From the NCBI RefSeq assembly GCF_009937995.1, contig NZ_AP021882.1, positions 1 to 45,416 on the forward strand: a stretch of 45,416 nucleotides of DNA, read 5' to 3'. Positions 31,489 through 40,754 of the stretch are shown piece after piece (the first letter of the stretch is position 1; the number at the start of each line of letters is the position of its first letter). The notes below the pieces were generated by a model that was not told the origin of the DNA, made no database searches, and saw only the letters and a program-made list of their open reading frames with translations. The DNA is from Sulfuriferula nivalis (lineage in GTDB: Bacteria; Pseudomonadota; Gammaproteobacteria; Burkholderiales; Sulfuriferulaceae). The position numbers and the translations under genes are program-made.

Positions 31489-33147
31489 ATGACAGCATTG
31501 ACTCCGCAACCTTTTCCAGCTGACGGCTATCGTAAATTATCTGCTAAGGAAACCATGCAGCGCGCACAGGCCATGAACAGCACCATGGCTACAGACACCC
31601 AGCCCAAGTGCTCGGGTCAGGTACATGTCGGCATGTTTTTTGATGGTACAGGTAATAATAAAACAGCGGATTATGATGATTTGCCACCAGAAAAACGTAA
31701 GCACAGCAATATCGTCAAGCTTTTTCACGCTTATCCAGATGCACCTGATAGGGGTTACATTGCCAATTACATTCCCGGTGTCGGCACAGCATTCCCTGAA
31801 ATAGGCGAAAAAAGCACCAGCGCGATGGGCTCCGCCGCTGCGGCGGGCGGTGCTGCCCGCATTATCTGGGGTTTGTTGCAAGTAGTGAATGCCCCTTATC
31901 GCTATGTAACAACTGCGCCATTAATCCCAGACAAACAGGCTGGTGATATTAGCAATATGCAAGCGTGGACAGCCGATGCTGAAAACCGCAAGGTGTTACA
32001 CCACTGGCAGGATCAGCTCAAAGCCGCACTCGCAGGCAAAAAACCGCACGTTGAGCAAATCAATCTGTCAGTATTCGGTTTCTCGCGTGGGGCTGCCGAA
32101 GCACGGGTATTTTGCAATTGGTTAATGTCGGTATGCAAACAGGAAAATGGCGGCTGGACATTTGCGGGCATTCCGCTATGCATTACTTTTTTGGGAATAT
32201 TCGATACCGTGGCATCAGTAGGCGCTGCCAATTTATGGGGCGGCAACTCGGTAACGGGGCATCAGCAATGGGCTGATAATAGCCTGCAAATCCATCCCGC
32301 CATTGAGCGCTGCGTGCATTTTGTGGCGGGGCATGAGGTGCGGGCAACCTTTCCGCTGGATTCAACGCGGATTAAACAGCAATACCCTGCCAATACCAAA
32401 GAGGTGGTGTACCCTGGCTCGCACTCCGACCTGGGGGGCGGCTACGCACCCACCGCCCTCGGACTGATTCCTGCGCCTGATGATAACTTGAGCATCATTC
32501 CTGGCATGACCATGTACCATGAAGCTATGAAATCAGGGGTGCCATTAATTGCGTGGCAGAAATTACCAAAGAATTTCAAAGACGACCTGACACCTACACA
32601 GGCTACTATTGCCGCCTTCAACACCTACGCCCAAGACGCAAAAATCAGCTCAGCTGCGGTAGAGCATATGCTGGAACAGCATATGGCGCTGTATCTCAGC
32701 TACCGTTTCAAATATCGCAATGCGCTACCAGAGCGCATGTTTTACAAACGCGCCAATAAAGCAGATCGGGGTTATTTGCAGACCACCCAAAACACCATTC
32801 ATTTCCGACTCGGCGAGCTGGCGGTTGGCGACCCTAATTCACCCGATTTTGATCCGGCTATAGCCGCCGCTCAGGCGAAAGCGCGTGCTATTGCAATGGC
32901 TAAAGCCACTGGTATCGCATTCGACGAACAAGACCTTAAAACCCAGCAACTCTACAAAATCGCTGCCGCCATCAATATTAAAAAGCTTACCCCTGCAATT
33001 GAACAGCTTTGTGAAGACTATATCCATGACTCCATGGCAGGGTTTATCGGCATGGCAACAGTTTGGGACAGAGGGATAATGAACGAAGAAGCGTTCAATA
33101 GCATGGGTATCATGAAGTTTCGCCATGTGTTCTTTGGGAATGATTAA
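31489..33147 (+). CDS. Tle1-like T6SS phospholipase effector (DUF2235)
   Basis: The 552-residue protein is an alpha/beta hydrolase of the T6SS Tle1/DUF2235 family. The nucleophile elbow is VFGFSRGAAEARVF (about 186-199, G-F-S-R-G). Other landmarks are VHVGMFFDGTGNNK at the N-terminus (about 46-59), LGIFDTVASVG (about 231-241; probable catalytic Asp) and YPGSHSDLGGGYAP (about 310-323; probable catalytic His). It has no signal peptide, as expected of a VgrG cargo. It would hydrolyse phospholipids in a target cell. It starts 2 nt after the lipoprotein stop. Membrane-spanning segments are not evident. Confidence 0.9.
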   Translation: MTALTPQPFPADGYRKLSAKETMQRAQAMNSTMATDTQPKCSGQVHVGMFFDGTGNNKTADYDDLPPEKRKHSNIVKLFHAYPDAPDRGYIANYIPGVGTAFPEIGEKSTSAMGSAAAAGGAARIIWGLLQVVNAPYRYVTTAPLIPDKQAGDISNMQAWTADAENRKVLHHWQDQLKAALAGKKPHVEQINLSVFGFSRGAAEARVFCNWLMSVCKQENGGWTFAGIPLCITFLGIFDTVASVGAANLWGGNSVTGHQQWADNSLQIHPAIERCVHFVAGHEVRATFPLDSTRIKQQYPANTKEVVYPGSHSDLGGGYAPTALGLIPAPDDNLSIIPGMTMYHEAMKSGVPLIAWQKLPKNFKDDLTPTQATIAAFNTYAQDAKISSAAVEHMLEQHMALYLSYRFKYRNALPERMFYKRANKADRGYLQTTQNTIHFRLGELAVGDPNSPDFDPAIAAAQAKARAIAMAKATGIAFDEQDLKTQQLYKIAAAINIKKLTPAIEQLCEDYIHDSMAGFIGMATVWDRGIMNEEAFNSMGIMKFRHVFFGND

Positions 33148-33158
33148 GCCGCTATGAG

Positions 33159-33232
33159 AACACCAGCCGCACCCACCTCAACGGCTACATCACCGACATC
33201 CAGCCACTAGGCAGCGACGGTGGCGTAACCCG
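33159..33232 (+). repeat. 74-bp fragment copied from vgrG
   Basis: Identical over 74 bp to 27323-27396 near the 5' end of vgrG (encodes NTSRTHLNGYITDIQPLGSD and following). It lies 11 bp after the effector stop, in the same orientation. It is a remnant of a recombined or displaced vgrG. The rest of 33233-33388 has no supported gene. Confidence 0.9.
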
Positions 33233-33388
33233 CTAATGACGAGCATAGCTTTATTGCGGCGCAGTCTCCGTTGCAGTATCCTGCTTCGACGATGACGGCT
33301 TAATAGGCTCATTGGGAGCGAAGCTACAATTTAGCGACATTAGGGGCGGAATCACGTTAGAAGCATTGCTGGACATGGTTTTCACTCA

Positions 33389-33599
33389 GGGTGTTTTTGA
33401 CTAAAACCGCGAAATGTCAATTAGCTGCTTTTCCGCCGCTGGTTAATGCCTCAAGCCGATCAATAATGGCAGAAATGTCAACGAGGCCACTGCCTATAAA
33501 AATCTGACGGCAACAAAAAGAAATGAAACGCGCGATGTTTCACGCTCACAAGACGTTCTTGTCTTAATTGACATTTCGCGGTTTTAGTCAAAAACACCC
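33389..33599. mobile_element. 211-bp MITE-like element with perfect 35-bp inverted repeats
   Basis: The left end (33389-33423) starts GGGTGTTTTTGACTAAAACC and ends GTCAATTA. The right end (33565-33599) is its exact reverse complement. The 141 bp between them hold no gene. Outer ends are G-rich as in many transposon ends, yet I cannot assign a family and see no clear target duplication. A 15-bp piece of the end (GTGTTTTTGACTAAA) recurs near 34374-34388. Confidence 0.75.
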
Positions 33600-33616
33600 A
33601 GTTTTAGCCTCGATGA

Positions 33617-33642
33617 GTAAGACTCTCGCACGAGAGTCTTAC
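33617..33642. terminator. Perfect 12-bp inverted repeat downstream of higA
   Basis: GTAAGACTCTCG and CGAGAGTCTTAC with a 2-base centre form a near-continuous 26-bp palindrome, 17 bp past the higA stop. There is no U-tract. It may terminate the operon or be an operator. Confidence 0.45.
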
Positions 33643-33658
33643 TGTTCTGCGATGTGCT

Positions 33659-33961
33659 TTATGCGGAATGAGCCATCTCTGCGTGCAGTTTGATACCCAG
33701 TGCTGACATCACCTTGAGAATAGTAGAGAAGCTTGGATTTCCTTCGCCAGATAAGGCCTTGTAGAGGCTTTCTCGTCCCAATCCACTATCTTTGGCAAGT
33801 TGTGTCATGCCTTTGGCGCGTGCAATCGTACCGAGTGCTTTGGTAATAAAAGCCGCATCATTACCCGCCTCGTCTAGACATGCTTCAAAATAGAGCACCA
33901 TATCCTCATCAGTCTTGAGGTGTTCAGCACTATCCCATTTTCGTAGTTTGATCGTTTTCAT
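33659..33961 (-). CDS. higA: HigA-type antitoxin (addiction module antidote)
   Basis: The 100-residue protein is an XRE-like helix-turn-helix antitoxin of the addiction-module antidote family: ITKALGTIARAKGMTQLAKD and SGLGRESLYKALSGEGNPSF form the helix-turn-helix (about 40-80), and the C-terminus reads KVMSALGIKLHAE. It follows its toxin gene by 3 nt, the reversed (toxin-first) order of higBA. It should bind the operon promoter and neutralise the toxin. Confidence 0.9.
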   Translation of the reverse strand: MKTIKLRKWDSAEHLKTDEDMVLYFEACLDEAGNDAAFITKALGTIARAKGMTQLAKDSGLGRESLYKALSGEGNPSFSTILKVMSALGIKLHAEMAHSA

Positions 33962-33964
33962 TGC

Positions 33965-34261
33965 TCACTCCTCAATTTGTTGCGCAATCTCCAACGCGGT
34001 TTTAATGTCTTTCGATTGCGTGGACTTATCTCCACCAGCCAGTAAGATCACTATTTCAATTCCTTGTTGAACAAAGTACACGCGATAGCCTGGTCCATAA
34101 TCAATCCGCATTTCGGAAACGCCTTTGCCAACAGGTTTGCAATCCCCAAAATTACCATCTTCGGCGCGATCGATTCGAACCTGTACACGCCTCACGGCCT
34201 GCTTATCCTTCAGACTAGCGAACCAGTCATCGAAAATTTCCGTTGTGTGAATTGAATTCAT
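33965..34261 (-). CDS. higB: HigB-like RelE-superfamily toxin
   Basis: From the ATG at 34261 the product is 98 residues (a start 12 codons upstream is possible; neither has a strong ribosome site). It is of the phage-derived Gp49-like/HigB killer family: FDDWFASLKDKQAVRRVQVR, GNFGDCKPVGKGVSEMRIDY, then GYRVYFVQQG and LLAGGDKSTQSKDI, where the G-D-K-x-x-Q block is diagnostic. Such toxins cleave mRNA in translating ribosomes. Confidence 0.9.
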   Translation of the reverse strand: MNSIHTTEIFDDWFASLKDKQAVRRVQVRIDRAEDGNFGDCKPVGKGVSEMRIDYGPGYRVYFVQQGIEIVILLAGGDKSTQSKDIKTALEIAQQIEE

Positions 34262-34323
34262 ATGGTTGATTGTAATCTTTGGGATACATTGCGTCAATTG
34301 TTATTGGTTGTCTTTGACTGACT

Positions 34324-34360
34324 GGGAACATTTCAGAAAACGGAAATTATCGTTATTGCG
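34324..34360 (+). repeat. Degenerate Tn3-type inverted repeat
   Basis: GGGAACATTTCAGAAAACGG followed by AAATTATCGTTATTG resembles Tn3/Tn21 ends except at the inner end. The outer end points left. Probably a decayed transposon boundary beside higBA. No supported gene lies between 34262 and 34713. Confidence 0.4.
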
Positions 34361-34713
34361 ATTGGGGGAAGCGTGTGTTTTTGACTAAATCGGTGTACGA
34401 ATCAAAGCGCACATCCGATATTGATTTTGCTTAGTTTCGGACAGGGCTAATTGGGGGTGTACGCAACTGGACGGTTTCGGGTAGACGTTGATGTGACATG
34501 TCACTGAGTGGTGAGGCGGCGAGCCGATGTCCAGGTCGGGGCTATCTTTCGCTTCTCGGCCTAAACGGACTCTCTTTAAGTAAATTATCCAACCTAGTAA
34601 GGTGCCTGCTGTTATTAGACCACTACAATTATGAGCAGGCAGATGTTGTGTCGAGTGAGGTTGAGTTTTAAAATCCATATCGGTTATTTATAGCCTTAGG
34701 AGGGGTGTTAAAA

Positions 34714-35358
34714 ATGAAAGTTATTATGGGTAATGAGCCAGAAACTAAATCAGCATTAACTGGCGACCAAAAAGTTAGCCTAGCTATTGCTATAGGCATA
34801 ATCGGTTTTTTACTTGCAAAACATCATGCATTTCTAACGCCTCATGCTTTCAAAATCACTATGGCTGTTATCGCTTTTTCGGTTGTTGCTTTGTTGCTTA
34901 AAGCAATACCTGAGCGTGCCGCGAGACAAGTATCTAATAGTTTAGAAAAAATGGCAGAACAGGATAATAAAGGAATGCCGAAAATTTCTAATGGGCGTAT
35001 AGCTCATGATAACTACTGTGAAGAGTTGGTGCGCCGCGCAAAAAAACATAATTCAGTCGTAAATATGGCTACTTTTATCTTTTTATTAGCGGCTATCGTT
35101 ATTTATTTTCTTAATCTGAGCATGATAATGTTAATTGCATGTGTTGTATTGGCTGTGATGTCTCGTTCGTTTTCTATTAGATCTAATCGCTGGCTTTCTT
35201 CTGCTGAGTATTATTCTTTTCCTGGGGCTCGATTGCAAAATATGCAGCATCGGTGCATATTTTGTGGCGCAAAAGGGATATATATAAAGGGACAGTATGC
35301 ATCAAATAATAAGTATGCTTATTGTACAAAATGCGAATCACCGCTTTTTGTACAATAA
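34714..35358 (+). CDS. Membrane protein with C-terminal zinc ribbon
   Basis: The ATG at 34714 follows AGGAGG and gives about 214 residues. Two membrane spans lie near the N-terminus (VSLAIAIGIIGFLLA, ITMAVIAFSVVALLL) and two in the middle (FIFLLAAIVIYFL, MIMLIACVVLAVM). The C-terminus has two CxxC pairs (CIFCGAKG and CTKCES) that should form a small zinc ribbon in the cytoplasm. The middle loop is basic. No named family recognised; it could sense or recruit a cytoplasmic partner at the membrane. Confidence 0.75.
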   Translation: MKVIMGNEPETKSALTGDQKVSLAIAIGIIGFLLAKHHAFLTPHAFKITMAVIAFSVVALLLKAIPERAARQVSNSLEKMAEQDNKGMPKISNGRIAHDNYCEELVRRAKKHNSVVNMATFIFLLAAIVIYFLNLSMIMLIACVVLAVMSRSFSIRSNRWLSSAEYYSFPGARLQNMQHRCIFCGAKGIYIKGQYASNNKYAYCTKCESPLFVQ

Positions 35359-35474
35359 ACGTTGAATTAAGTCAGTGCCTGGGCAGGATGATGCTTTAAG
35401 CGAGCTGGAATTTGGCATCCATAGGTGTAACGATTCGGATAAAAAGTGAGCACACAGATGAGTATTCTGGAATA

Positions 35475-36022
35475 TCAATTATTAAGTATTTTTCTTTTTT
35501 CATCGGTAAACTCTTGATCCGTTAGTGCTCCCGATTTTTTTAGTTCTACCAGACTTTTTAGTAATTCTATTTTTTGCTGTTGAGTTTGAGTTGTTGCTGG
35601 AGGCGATGTTTTTACATTAGTTGCAATTGCAGGTGTGCTAGTAAGCTTATTCTCAACCATCTCAGCTGGCTGAGCAGGTGGCAATGGGACATTGAAACCA
35701 AGTTGTTTAAGTTTTTCATCATCAGGATGAGTAACGCCTTCTTCAGGAAGTTCTTCGAGTTCGACAAGCAAGCCTGGTATTTTTTCTTGCGCCTTAGCTA
35801 ACATTTCATTGAACATTTTCTTTGAATATTCTGCATCATTGCCTTGAACGGCATTTTTAATTCCAGACATAATTCCGCTCATTAAGCCGCTAGAGCTTGA
35901 TGATTTTTGCTCATTAATAATGGCTATTCTAGTGCCTTTTTTAGATAGGTAGATACAACCAAAGATATTTTCTTTTGACTGTCCGAGCATTCCATTGTTG
36001 CTTGAACTAGATACACCAACCT
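35475..36022 (-). pseudogene. 3' part of a secreted SHOCT-domain gene split by the Tn3 element
   Basis: An open frame here encodes 171 residues from its first Met, but the sequence is the continuation of the gene fragment at 40310-40615. Removing the transposon and one copy of the AACCT duplication joins the frames as ...SAYAQVG then VSSSSNNGMLGQSKENIF. The C-terminal 30 residues (ELLKSLVELKKSGALTDQEF...) are a SHOCT domain. The fragment alone lacks the signal peptide. It may still be translated but the original protein is lost. Confidence 0.85.
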
Positions 36023-36055
36023 GGGGTCGCTGTAGAAAACGGAATTTAAAGTACG

Positions 36056-39034
36056 TTAAGCCCCAGGCATCGGCCGCAACGGCCTGAACTTACCTGCCCC
36101 GATCTTAGCGCTGGAGCGCCAGACGTAATCGCCCGTCAGGTTGATGTGCTCCCAGCCCAGTGGCGACAGGTATTGCAATAGCAAGGTGTCCACCTCCTGG
36201 CCATGGTTCCGCAAAGTGGCTGTGGCCCGCTCCAGGTAGACCGTATTCCACAAAACGATGGCCGCCGTGACCAGGTTCAAACCACTAGCCCGGTAACGCT
36301 GCTGCTCAAAGCTGCGGTCGCGGATTTCGCCCAGTCGGTTGAAGAACACAGCCCTGGCCAGCGCGTTACGCGCCTCTCCCTTGTTCAGTCCGGCATTGAC
36401 GCGGCGGCGCAACTCCACGCTTTGCAACCAGTCCAGAATAAACAGCGTGCGCTCAATGCGGCCCAACTCACGCAGTGCCACCGCCAAACCGTTTTGTCGT
36501 GGGTAACTGCCTAGCTTTCGCAGCATCAGCGAAGCTGTCACGGTGCCTTGCTTGATGGATGTGGCGAGCCGTAGGATTTCATCCCAATGGGCACGAATCT
36601 GCTTGATCTTCAATCGCTCACCGCTGATCATCGGTTTGAGACCGTCATAGACGGTGTCGCCTTTCGGAATGAAGAGCTTGGTCTCGCCTAAGTCACGGAT
36701 GCGCGGCGCGAACCGAAAGCCTACGAAGGGCATCAGGCCAAAGACGTGATCGGTGAAACCTGCTGTGTCGGTGTAGTGCTCCTCGATCCGCAAGTCCGAC
36801 TCGTGGTACAGCAAGCCATCCAGCACATAGGTGGAGTCGCGCACCCCGACATTGACCACCTTGGTGCTGAACGGTGCGTACTGGTCGGAGATATGGGTGT
36901 AGAAGGTGCGCCCCGGTTCCGAGCCGTACTTTGGATTGACATGGCCGGTGCTTTGGGCCTTGCTGCCTACCCGGAAGTTTTGTCCGTCCGATGAGGACGT
37001 GGTGCCATCCCCCCAGTGGTCGGCAAAAGGTTGCCGGAATTGGGTATTCACCAGGTTGGCCAAGGCGGCGTTGTAGGTTTCATCGCGGATGTGCCAGGCT
37101 TGCAGCCAAGCTAGCTTGGTGTAGGTGGTGCCAGGGCAGGACTCGGCCATCTTGGACAACCCCAGGTTAATACCGTCAGCCAGGAGGGTTGTCATCAACA
37201 ATGTTTTGTCTTTGGCTACGTCGCCGGACTTCAGGTGGGTGAAGTGGTTGGTAAAGCCAGTCCACCCATCGACCTCCATCAGCAGCTCGGTAATCTTGAT
37301 GTGGGGCAGCAGTGCCGCCGACTGGTCTATCAGGGCTTGTGCCTCATCGGGTACTACCGCGTCCAGTGGCGTGATCTTCAAACCCGTGGCTGTGGTGATG
37401 ATGGCGTCCGGCAACTCGTTGGCTAGCGCCATCAAGTTGGCCTTGGCAAGCTGGGATTCCAGCAGCGTCAACCGCTCATGGAGGTACTGGTCACAGTCAG
37501 TTGGCACGGCCAGCGGCAATTCGTCGGCCAGTTGCATTGTGGTGAACTTCTCGACAGGGACAAGGTACTCATTGAAGTTCTTGAATTGGCGAGAACCTTG
37601 CACCCACACATCACCTGAACGCAGCTTGTTCTTCAGTTCCGACAAGGCGCATAGCTCATAGAAACGGCGGTCGAAACCATTGCTGGTTTTGACTAACCGT
37701 GCCCAGCGGGGCGTGATGAATTTGCTGGGCGCGTCCGCTGGCACTTGTTTAGCGTTGCTGGAGTTCATCAAGCGCAGTGCCTCGATAGCTTCCAGTACAT
37801 CTTTGGCTGCTGGCGCGGCACGCAGTTTCAGCACATTCAGAAATTCAGGCGCATAGCGGCGCAAAGTCGCATATCCATCACCCATGCGGTGCAGGAAATC
37901 AAAGCTCTCGGGCTGGGCCAGCACTTGTGCCTCGCTGACGCTCTCGGCGAAGTCTTCCCAAGGAAGCACCGATTCAATGGCTGCGAATGGGTCAGCGCCT
38001 GTTTTCTTGGCTTCAATCAGCGCCAAGCCGATACGGCTGTAGAGGCACACCTTGTCATTGATGGCTTTGCCGGAGGCCTGAAACTGCTGCTGGTGCTTGT
38101 TTTTGGCTGCGTTGAACAGCTTGCCGATGATGCGGTCGTGCAGGTCGATTATTTCGTCGATGACCGTAGCCATGCCCTCAATGGCCAGCGCTACCAAGGT
38201 GGCATAGCGCCGCTGCGGCTCGAACTTGGCCAAGTCAAAGGCCCGCATTTGCCCACCCTCTCGGGCGATTTTGAGAAGACGGTTTTGATGTACCACGTGT
38301 TCAACACTGGCTGGCAGATCAAGTGCTTGCCATGATTTCAGGCGCTCAATATGCTCCAGCATGTGGCGCGAGTTTGGCTTCTTGGGTGATAGGCGCAGCC
38401 AGGCCAGCTTGGTTGTCTTGCTCCCCTCCTTGTGCAACAGTAGCTCATCCAGTCGCTGGCGGTGGGCGCGGGTCAGCTGATCTGACAGTGCCGCATAAAT
38501 GCATTTGTTGGCACGGGTGATGGCTTCGGCACAAATACGCTCAATGACGTCAACGGTGGGCAACAACACCCCCTTGCTACGCAGCGACTCGGCCAGAACA
38601 CTGGCCAGTACGATGCCCTTGTCAATCTGCAAGGCAAGCTCACCCAGGCTGTGCACTGCGGCCCGATAGTGGCTCAACGTGGTGAACGACTGAAATTCAT
38701 AAGCGGCTTGGAGTTCCAAAAGATGTTCGCGCCGCGTTTCGGCACGCTGGTGCCCGTAGTCGTTCCAAGCCTCGCGGGGAACCTTCAACTCATTCGCCAC
38801 CATGTTCAGTAAGTGGGCGGAAGGTTCGGCATCAACGCCCAGCAAGATGCCAGGGTAGCGCATGTAACAAAGCTGAACTGCAAAGCCCAACCGGTTCTGA
38901 GCACCGCGATGCTGGCGAATGAGTGCCAAGTCGACCTCGCTGAAGGTATACAGACGGATCAACTCATCCCCGGCTGTCGGGATGGCCAGAAGGCTTTCGC
39001 GCTCATTTGCAGACAAGATCGAACGGCGGGGCAT
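36056..39034 (-). CDS. tnpA: Tn3-family transposase
   Basis: The 992-residue protein has the full Tn3 transposase length. It starts [19 protein letters not shown] (the DUF4158-type N-terminal domain), and the C-terminal DDE catalytic region includes [31 protein letters not shown], and [20 protein letters not shown]. The D, D and E of the active site are consistent with D in ISDQ, D in TDTAGF and the later E in NTVYLERA. Its stop lies in the left inverted repeat. The gene is intact. Confidence 0.95.
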   Translation of the reverse strand: MPRRSILSANERESLLAIPTAGDELIRLYTFSEVDLALIRQHRGAQNRLGFAVQLCYMRYPGILLGVDAEPSAHLLNMVANELKVPREAWNDYGHQRAETRREHLLELQAAYEFQSFTTLSHYRAAVHSLGELALQIDKGIVLASVLAESLRSKGVLLPTVDVIERICAEAITRANKCIYAALSDQLTRAHRQRLDELLLHKEGSKTTKLAWLRLSPKKPNSRHMLEHIERLKSWQALDLPASVEHVVHQNRLLKIAREGGQMRAFDLAKFEPQRRYATLVALAIEGMATVIDEIIDLHDRIIGKLFNAAKNKHQQQFQASGKAINDKVCLYSRIGLALIEAKKTGADPFAAIESVLPWEDFAESVSEAQVLAQPESFDFLHRMGDGYATLRRYAPEFLNVLKLRAAPAAKDVLEAIEALRLMNSSNAKQVPADAPSKFITPRWARLVKTSNGFDRRFYELCALSELKNKLRSGDVWVQGSRQFKNFNEYLVPVEKFTTMQLADELPLAVPTDCDQYLHERLTLLESQLAKANLMALANELPDAIITTATGLKITPLDAVVPDEAQALIDQSAALLPHIKITELLMEVDGWTGFTNHFTHLKSGDVAKDKTLLMTTLLADGINLGLSKMAESCPGTTYTKLAWLQAWHIRDETYNAALANLVNTQFRQPFADHWGDGTTSSSDGQNFRVGSKAQSTGHVNPKYGSEPGRTFYTHISDQYAPFSTKVVNVGVRDSTYVLDGLLYHESDLRIEEHYTDTAGFTDHVFGLMPFVGFRFAPRIRDLGETKLFIPKGDTVYDGLKPMISGERLKIKQIRAHWDEILRLATSIKQGTVTASLMLRKLGSYPRQNGLAVALRELGRIERTLFILDWLQSVELRRRVNAGLNKGEARNALARAVFFNRLGEIRDRSFEQQRYRASGLNLVTAAIVLWNTVYLERATATLRNHGQEVDTLLLQYLSPLGWEHINLTGDYVWRSSAKIGAGKFRPLRPMPGA

Positions 39035-39192
39035 GCTGTTTCCTTCTTCTTAAAAATGTAGGTTTTTGATAAGCCTCGCCTAGTCGCCGATGCGGCACGC
39101 AAAATCAAGGCACTTCCATTCTCACAAATAGTTCTTGATATGTTATTCTCAGTCAACTACCATTACAACGAGTTTTGATAAGGAGAGATGCT

Positions 39193-39393
39193 ATGCAAGC
39201 CGTGACGACTGCCCCGCCCATACCCACGGGCAAGATCAAGAGCTTTGGTGCGTTCGGGCCAAAGTACGAAGTTGGCAAGCCACTTCGCCAGTTGGATGAT
39301 GGTGACTGGATGGTCGAGGTCAAGATGGTCGAGACAGGCGAGTCCGCCGAATATCGGTTGACACATGTTTACGATGATCCAGAGGCTCGCTAA
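39193..39393 (+). CDS. DUF5397-like antitoxin of the VapD module
   Basis: From the ATG at 39193 (AGGAGA before) the product is 66 residues: IPTGKIKSFGAFGPKYEVG, QLDDGDWMVEVKMVETGE and EYRLTHVYDDPEA. This is the DUF5397-like partner often found ahead of vapD genes. Its stop overlaps the next start (TAATG). Together they form a passenger of the Tn3 transposon, placed between tnpA and tnpR, the region where toxin-antitoxin modules are known to sit in this family. Confidence 0.78.
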   Translation: MQAVTTAPPIPTGKIKSFGAFGPKYEVGKPLRQLDDGDWMVEVKMVETGESAEYRLTHVYDDPEAR

Positions 39394-39674
39394 TGTACGC
39401 AGTTTCCTTTGATCTGACGGTGGCCGACGCCGAGATGAACCACCCAAAAGGGGTTTCACAGGCATACACCGAGATCGGTGCCATCTTGGGTGAACATGGT
39501 TTTCGCCGAGTTCAAGGTAGCTTGTATGTGACAGACAACGAGGACATGGCCAATCTCTTCCTTGCCTTCCAAACGTTGCGTGCTCGTCCTTGGTTTCCGA
39601 AGTCCGTACGAGATATCCGAGCCTTCCGCATTGAGCAATGGTCAGATTTTACCGCCGTGGTTAAAGGAGTCTGA
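39393..39674 (+). CDS. vapD: VapD-type endoribonuclease toxin
   Basis: The 93-residue protein is of the VapD family, which has a Cas2-like ferredoxin fold: MYAVSFDLTVADAEMNHP at the start (catalytic Asp7), then AYTEIGAILGEHGFRRVQGS, YVTDNEDMANLFLAF and the C-terminal VRDIRAFRIEQWSDFT. VapD proteins cleave RNA. It overlaps the DUF5397-like antitoxin and precedes tnpR by 44 nt. Confidence 0.88.
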   Translation: MYAVSFDLTVADAEMNHPKGVSQAYTEIGAILGEHGFRRVQGSLYVTDNEDMANLFLAFQTLRARPWFPKSVRDIRAFRIEQWSDFTAVVKGV

Positions 39675-39718
39675 GCAATGAGCCAATCCACCGCACATAA
39701 ATTTCACATTACAAAATC

Positions 39719-40276
39719 ATGTTGATCGGGTATGCACGCGTTTCGACACAAGACCAAAACCTTGACCTTCAGATCGACGCTTTAACCAAAGCGGGCTGTA
39801 CAAAACTGTTTGACGACAAAATCAGCGGCAGTAGTAGAGAACGGCTAGGGCTTACGAAGGCTCTGGATATGCTGCGCGAAGGCGATACCCTCGTGGTGTG
39901 GAAGCTTGATCGTTTAGGGCGTAGCGTAAAAAACCTGGTCGATTTGGTCAGTGATTTGCACAAGCAAGGTGTCCAGTTCAAAAGCCTGACTGACGCCATT
40001 GACACTGGCACCCCGTCAGGCCGCTTCTTCTTTCACGTCATGGCCAGCCTAGCCGAAATGGAACGTGAACTGACGGTGGAGCGCACCCGCGCAGGGCTGG
40101 AAGTCGCCAGAAAACTTGGCCGTACAGGTGGGCGCAAACGAAAAATGACCGACAGTAAGATCGAGTCAGCCAAGAAGCTGCTGGCCAACGGCGTGCCACC
40201 TTGTGACGTAGCTCATAACCTCGGCGTGTCCGTGCCAACCCTGTACCGCTGGATTCCAGCTTCTGGGACGGCTTAA
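39719..40276 (+). CDS. tnpR: Tn3-family serine resolvase
   Basis: The 185-residue protein begins MLIGYARVSTQDQNLDLQID, with the catalytic serine in ARVST, the YARVS/QDQ block, DRLGRSVKNL and VERTRAGLEVARKLG, and a C-terminal helix-turn-helix (CDVAHNLGVSVPTLYRWI). It resolves cointegrates formed during transposition at a res site. Its stop codon is inside the right inverted repeat. It differs clearly from the orphan resolvase at 20.0-20.6 kb, so the two come from different elements. Confidence 0.94.
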   Translation: MLIGYARVSTQDQNLDLQIDALTKAGCTKLFDDKISGSSRERLGLTKALDMLREGDTLVVWKLDRLGRSVKNLVDLVSDLHKQGVQFKSLTDAIDTGTPSGRFFFHVMASLAEMERELTVERTRAGLEVARKLGRTGGRKRKMTDSKIESAKKLLANGVPPCDVAHNLGVSVPTLYRWIPASGTA

Positions 40277-40309
40277 CGTACTTTAAATTCCGTTTTCTAC
40301 AGCGACCCC

Positions 40310-40615
40310 AACCTGTGCATAAGCGGAATTTCCACAGCCAATATAGCTCATTGTTACTGGGCCAAGATTTATTGTTTGCAAAGAAGGTTCGCCTGGGCGG
40401 TCAGGTAGTTCAGTAGGCATTAAGTTAATGTGTTTTGAAGGAAAGTAAGTGCGCGTGCCTATTGCAGCGACAAGTGCATCGACAGACCCTTTAACGTCAG
40501 TTGGGTCTGGATTTACAAGATAAAGTCGACTAACGGTAGATGACGATTGTGCAGCAGCTATGCTGGATATGAAAAATAAAGACGCAAGCAGCCCACGAAT
40601 TCCTGTTTTTAACAT
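40310..40615 (-). pseudogene. 5' part of a secreted SHOCT-domain gene split by the Tn3 element
   Basis: From the ATG at 40615 (AGGAA before) the frame encodes a signal peptide (MLKTGIRGLLASLFFISSIA, cleavage after AAAQ region) and about 80 mature residues (VSRLYLVNPDPTDVKGSVDA, YFPSKHINLMPTELPDRPGE). It runs into the transposon end, adding GVAVENGI and a stop. The original continuation is at 36022-35475. The restored protein would have about 280 residues with a C-terminal SHOCT domain. Confidence 0.85.
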
Positions 40616-40754
40616 TAAATTATTCCTGTAATTGCTACATTGTATCAATGTGATGTTAGCTAAAAAATCCCTTTTCAAGGGGGTGGCTTCACATTGTTGT
40701 ATTTAATAATATGTTTGGTTATTTTGTTGTATTGCGACAATTAAATCAAAACAT

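Larger units (their letters stand above)
36023..40309. mobile_element. Complete Tn3-family transposon (4287 bp) with VapD-type module
   Basis: The ends at 36023-36060 and 40272-40309 are perfect 38-bp inverted repeats (outer sequence GGGGTCGCTGTAGAAAACGG). Between them lie tnpA (minus), a DUF5397/VapD-type pair and tnpR (plus). The stop codons of tnpA and tnpR fall inside the two terminal repeats, so the element is very compact. The res site probably lies in about 39040-39180 between tnpA and the passenger pair. Flanked by AACCT duplications. Confidence 0.95.
36018..40314. repeat. 5-bp target-site duplication AACCT flanking the Tn3 element
   Basis: AACCT at 36018-36022 and again at 40310-40314 directly flank the two 38-bp ends, the five-base duplication expected of Tn3-family transposition. 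Its integrity shows that the element still sits at its original insertion point and that insertion was recent. Confidence 0.95.

Noticed and set aside
36203..38520. Plus-strand ORFs within tnpA (up to 196 codons)
   Set aside because: Antisense shadows of a full-length transposase without starts or domain patterns.
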